Assembly: GCA_902780915.1 (NCBI GenBank)
Contig: CACZHK010000008.1
Location: 1 to 64,000, forward strand
Reading direction: 5' to 3'
DNA length: 64,000 nucleotides
DNA from: Pseudoselenomonas ruminantium
GTDB taxonomy: Bacteria > Bacillota > Negativicutes > Selenomonadales > Selenomonadaceae
Shown: positions 61,802-64,000 of the stretch, piece by piece
Layout: every line of letters begins with the position of its first letter
Numbering within the stretch: the first letter of the stretch is position 1
Position numbers and translations under genes: made by a program
The notes under the pieces: model-generated
Seen by the model: the letters and a program-made list of their open reading frames with translations, nothing else
Database searches by the model: none
What the model was told of the DNA's origin: nothing

Positions 61802-62113
61802 TTGTCTAAGCAACAGAAAATCAGAATCCGTTTGAAGGCTTATGATCATAAAGCCCTCGATCAGAGTGCAGTAAAGATTGTGGATACTGCAAAGAAGACC
61901 GGCGCCATGGTGTCCGGCCCGATTCCCCTCCCGACGGAGAAGAACATCTACACGATTTTGCGTTCCCCGCATGTCAACAAGGACTCCCGTGAGCAGTTCG
62001 AGATGCGCACCCACAAGCGCCTTATTGACATCCTGCAGCCGACCAACAAGACTGTTGATGCGCTCATGCGTCTCGACCTTCCGGCTGGCGTGGACATCGA
62101 AATCAAACTTTAA
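61802..62113 (+). CDS. rpsJ: 30S ribosomal protein S10
   Basis: This 103-residue S10/NusE works in the ribosome and in antitermination. [34 protein letters not shown] and [23 protein letters not shown] are diagnostic. Initiation is TTG 61802, with AAGGAGG (61787-61793) 8 nt upstream; the longer frame (from 61643) crosses the hairpin. It opens the S10 operon. Confidence 0.96.
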   Translation: MSKQQKIRIRLKAYDHKALDQSAVKIVDTAKKTGAMVSGPIPLPTEKNIYTILRSPHVNKDSREQFEMRTHKRLIDILQPTNKTVDALMRLDLPAGVDIEIKL

Positions 62114-62133
62114 TCCCAGGGGAGGTGGAATGA

Positions 62134-62787
62134 ATGTCTAAAGCAATTTTAGGTAGAAAACTTGGCATGACCCAGATCTTCACGGAAGAGGGCAAGGTCG
62201 TTCCCGTAACGGTTGTGGAAGCCGGCGGCAACATCGTCATCCAGAACAAGACGGTTGAGACCGATGGCTACAACGCAGTGCAGCTCGGCTTTGGCGAAAT
62301 CAAGGAGAACAAGGTCAACAAGCCAATGAAAGGCCATTTCGACAAGGCTGGCGTGAAGCCGGTGAAGTTCATTCGCGAGATGCGCCTTCAGGATCCTTCT
62401 GAATATAAAGTCGGTGATTCCATCGGCGTTGATATATTCGCTGCAGGTGAGTTAGTCGATGTAACGGGTACCTCCAAGGGCAAAGGCTTTGCCGGCGGTA
62501 TCAAGCGTCACAACTTCGCACGTGGCCCCATGGGACATGGTTCCAAGTCTCATCGTGAGCCCGGTTCCACTGGTGCCATGATTTCCGGCCCCGGCGGACG
62601 CGTGCTGAAGGGCAAGAAGCTCCCCGGCCGCATGGGTGGCGAGCGCGTTACGGTGCAGCGCCTCACGGTTGTCCGTGTGGACACTGACCGCAACCTCATC
62701 CTCATCAAGGGCGCTATCCCTGGCCCCAAGAAGAGCTTTGTTGTGATCAAGGACACTGTCAAGCCCGCAAAGCAGGCTAAAAACTGA
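62134..62787 (+). CDS. rplC: 50S ribosomal protein L3
   Basis: This 217-residue L3 has [23 protein letters not shown] at the N-terminus. [20 protein letters not shown] is the loop reaching toward the peptidyl-transferase centre. GGGGAGGTGG precedes the ATG. It lies 20 nt after rpsJ. Confidence 0.97.
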   Translation: MSKAILGRKLGMTQIFTEEGKVVPVTVVEAGGNIVIQNKTVETDGYNAVQLGFGEIKENKVNKPMKGHFDKAGVKPVKFIREMRLQDPSEYKVGDSIGVDIFAAGELVDVTGTSKGKGFAGGIKRHNFARGPMGHGSKSHREPGSTGAMISGPGGRVLKGKKLPGRMGGERVTVQRLTVVRVDTDRNLILIKGAIPGPKKSFVVIKDTVKPAKQAKN

Positions 62788-62810
62788 TTGGAAGGAGGAT
62801 ACCCTAAATT

Positions 62811-63434
62811 ATGGCTAACGTAGCAGTTTATGACATCGCTAACAAGCAGGTCGGCGATATCGAACTCAATGACAACATTTTCGGCGTAGAGATGAACGCA
62901 GGCCTTCTCCATCAGGCCGTCATCATGCAGCTGGCCGCTCAGCGTCTCGGCACTCATGCCACCAAGACCCGCGGCTTCGTCCGTGGCGGTGGCCGCAAGC
63001 CCTGGAAGCAGAAGGGCACTGGCCGCGCTCGCAGCGGTTCTACCCGCAGCCCCTTGTGGGTGGGCGGCGGCACGGTCTTCGGACCCCATCCCCGCAAGTA
63101 TGCTTTCACTATGCCTCGCAAGCAGCGTCGTCTGGCACTTAAGTGTGCTCTTTCCGACAAGGTTAAGAGCGGCGACCTCATCGTTCTCGACAAGCTCGCT
63201 TTCGATGCTCCCAAGACCAAGCAGATGGTCGAGGTGCTGAAGAGCTTCAGCGTCGAGAAGAAGGCTCTCTTCATCACTGCTGATGAAGCTGAGGCTGTTG
63301 AGAAGTCCGCACGCAACATTCCGGGCGTGAAGGCCATCACGGCTCTGGGCCTCAATGTCCATGACATCCTGAACCATGGCAAGCTCTTTGTCACCAAGGA
63401 TGCCGTCGCACGTATCGAGGAGGTATTCGCATAA
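62811..63434 (+). CDS. rplD: 50S ribosomal protein L4
   Basis: This 207-residue L4 has the exit-tunnel loop [45 protein letters not shown] precedes the ATG. Its stop overlaps the rplW start by 1 nt. In E. coli L4 represses the S10 operon. Confidence 0.97.
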   Translation: MANVAVYDIANKQVGDIELNDNIFGVEMNAGLLHQAVIMQLAAQRLGTHATKTRGFVRGGGRKPWKQKGTGRARSGSTRSPLWVGGGTVFGPHPRKYAFTMPRKQRRLALKCALSDKVKSGDLIVLDKLAFDAPKTKQMVEVLKSFSVEKKALFITADEAEAVEKSARNIPGVKAITALGLNVHDILNHGKLFVTKDAVARIEEVFA

Positions 63435-63715
63435 TGGAAGCACGTGAAATCCTGATCCGTCCGCTCATCACCGAGCGTACGACCCAGCTGATGGCTGAGG
63501 GCAAATACGTCTTCGTTGTGGCGAAGGCCGCCAACAAGATCGAGATTGCCAAGGCCGTGGCCGAGGTATTCAATGTCAAGGTTGAAAAGGTCAACACCGT
63601 GAACGTTCTCGGCAAGACCAAGCGCATGGGCCGCACTTCCGGCAAGCGCCCTGACTATAAAAAGGCTATCGTGAAGCTCGCTGCTGGCGAAAGCATCGAG
63701 TTCTTCCAGGCCTAA
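63434..63715 (+). CDS. rplW: 50S ribosomal protein L23
   Basis: This 93-residue L23 sits at the tunnel exit. [24 protein letters not shown] and [29 protein letters not shown] are typical. The ATG overlaps the rplD TAA by 1 nt, so translation is coupled. Confidence 0.97.
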   Translation: MEAREILIRPLITERTTQLMAEGKYVFVVAKAANKIEIAKAVAEVFNVKVEKVNTVNVLGKTKRMGRTSGKRPDYKKAIVKLAAGESIEFFQA

Positions 63716-63740
63716 TCTTAGAAGAAGGAGGTAAACAAAA

Positions 63741-64000
63741 GTGGCAGTAAAATCCTTTAAACCCTATTCTGCAGGCCGTCGTTTCATGACCGTCGCTTCT
63801 TTCGACGAGATCACCACCGACAAGCCTGAGAAGTCCCTGACTGAGCGCCTGAAGAAGAACGGCGGCCGCAATCAGCAGGGCCGCCTGACCGTTCGCCATC
63901 AGGGCGGCGGCCACAAGCGCCTCTATCGTATCATCGACTTCAAGCGCACCAAGGACGGCATCCCCGCTCGCGTGGCTACCATCGAATACGATCCTAACCG
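63741..64000 (+). CDS. rplB: 50S ribosomal protein L2 (5' part)
   Basis: Starting at GTG after AAGGAGGT, this gene runs off the right edge after about 86 codons. [16 protein letters not shown] and [26 protein letters not shown] identify L2. The remaining two-thirds lie outside the window. Confidence 0.96.
   Translation, partial: MAVKSFKPYSAGRRFMTVASFDEITTDKPEKSLTERLKKNGGRNQQGRLTVRHQGGGHKRLYRIIDFKRTKDGIPARVATIEYDPN

Overview
The window looks like chromosome from a diderm Firmicute of the Negativicutes, most likely Selenomonadaceae. This is inferred from content and order, not from a marker-gene tree. Firmicutes-type blocks are present: ctsR-mcsA-mcsB-clpC, rny-ymdB-spoVS, and a CIRCE site at htpG. 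They sit beside an RND efflux pump, which is typical of cells with an outer membrane, and a decarboxylase-type carboxyltransferase (oadA). Housekeeping genes are GC-rich. Several accessory stretches are visibly AT-rich. No tRNA, rRNA, CRISPR array or intact insertion sequence was seen.

Layout. 1-5478 is an accessory cluster: the 3' end of an unknown gene, an AT-rich protein with a PD-(D/E)xK nuclease signature, two tandem dynamin-like GTPases and a translationally coupled acidic repeat protein, closed by a strong terminator. 5513-12462 holds a pseudouridine synthase with a nucleobase permease, aspartate kinase, an aminotransferase and a DUF47-PiT phosphate pair. 12564-16836 is a second accessory stretch: a DUF4143 ATPase, an HNH endonuclease-methyltransferase pair, two small proteins and a zinc-ribbon protein with an acidic tail. 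The HNH operon and the small genes diverge from a spacer rich in palindromes. 16899-19373 carries an IrrE/ImmA-like metalloprotease, an M18 aminopeptidase and ThiT.

19594-27115 is the CtsR heat-shock/proteolysis operon, a small membrane ORF, radA and dacA. 27197-35240 is metabolic: an AGCS symporter, the carboxyltransferase, an ACT regulator with its DUF711 partner, endonuclease III, a GNAT acetyltransferase, DAHP synthase and prephenate dehydrogenase. 35353-41127 has a DUF2939-like protein, an NYN-domain protein, a DUF3783 protein, a coiled-coil membrane protein and an NMT1/SsuA-type ABC transporter. 41204-46970 has htpG under CIRCE, an AI-2E family permease, an M48 protease, a P-loop kinase and a zinc-ribbon membrane protein. 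47119-52341 is an RNA-decay/envelope operon: rny, an unknown gene, ymdB, spoVS, a PHP phosphoesterase and a P-loop/Asp23 fusion. 52376-56761 is an RND efflux pair. 56941-64000 is the str/S10 ribosomal cluster: rplGB, rpsL, rpsG, fusA, tuf, rpsJ, rplC, rplD, rplW and partial rplB.

The strongest candidates for undescribed biology are: the nuclease-signature/dynamin/dynamin/acidic-repeat cluster, which resembles Eleos-type dynamin defence; the divergent HNH-methyltransferase locus with twin 15-bp palindromes; the P-loop/Asp23 fusion; a 73-bp symmetric palindrome element; and RNA structures in the rplGB-rpsL and tuf-rpsJ spacers. All functional statements rest on motif recognition by eye. No database search was run.
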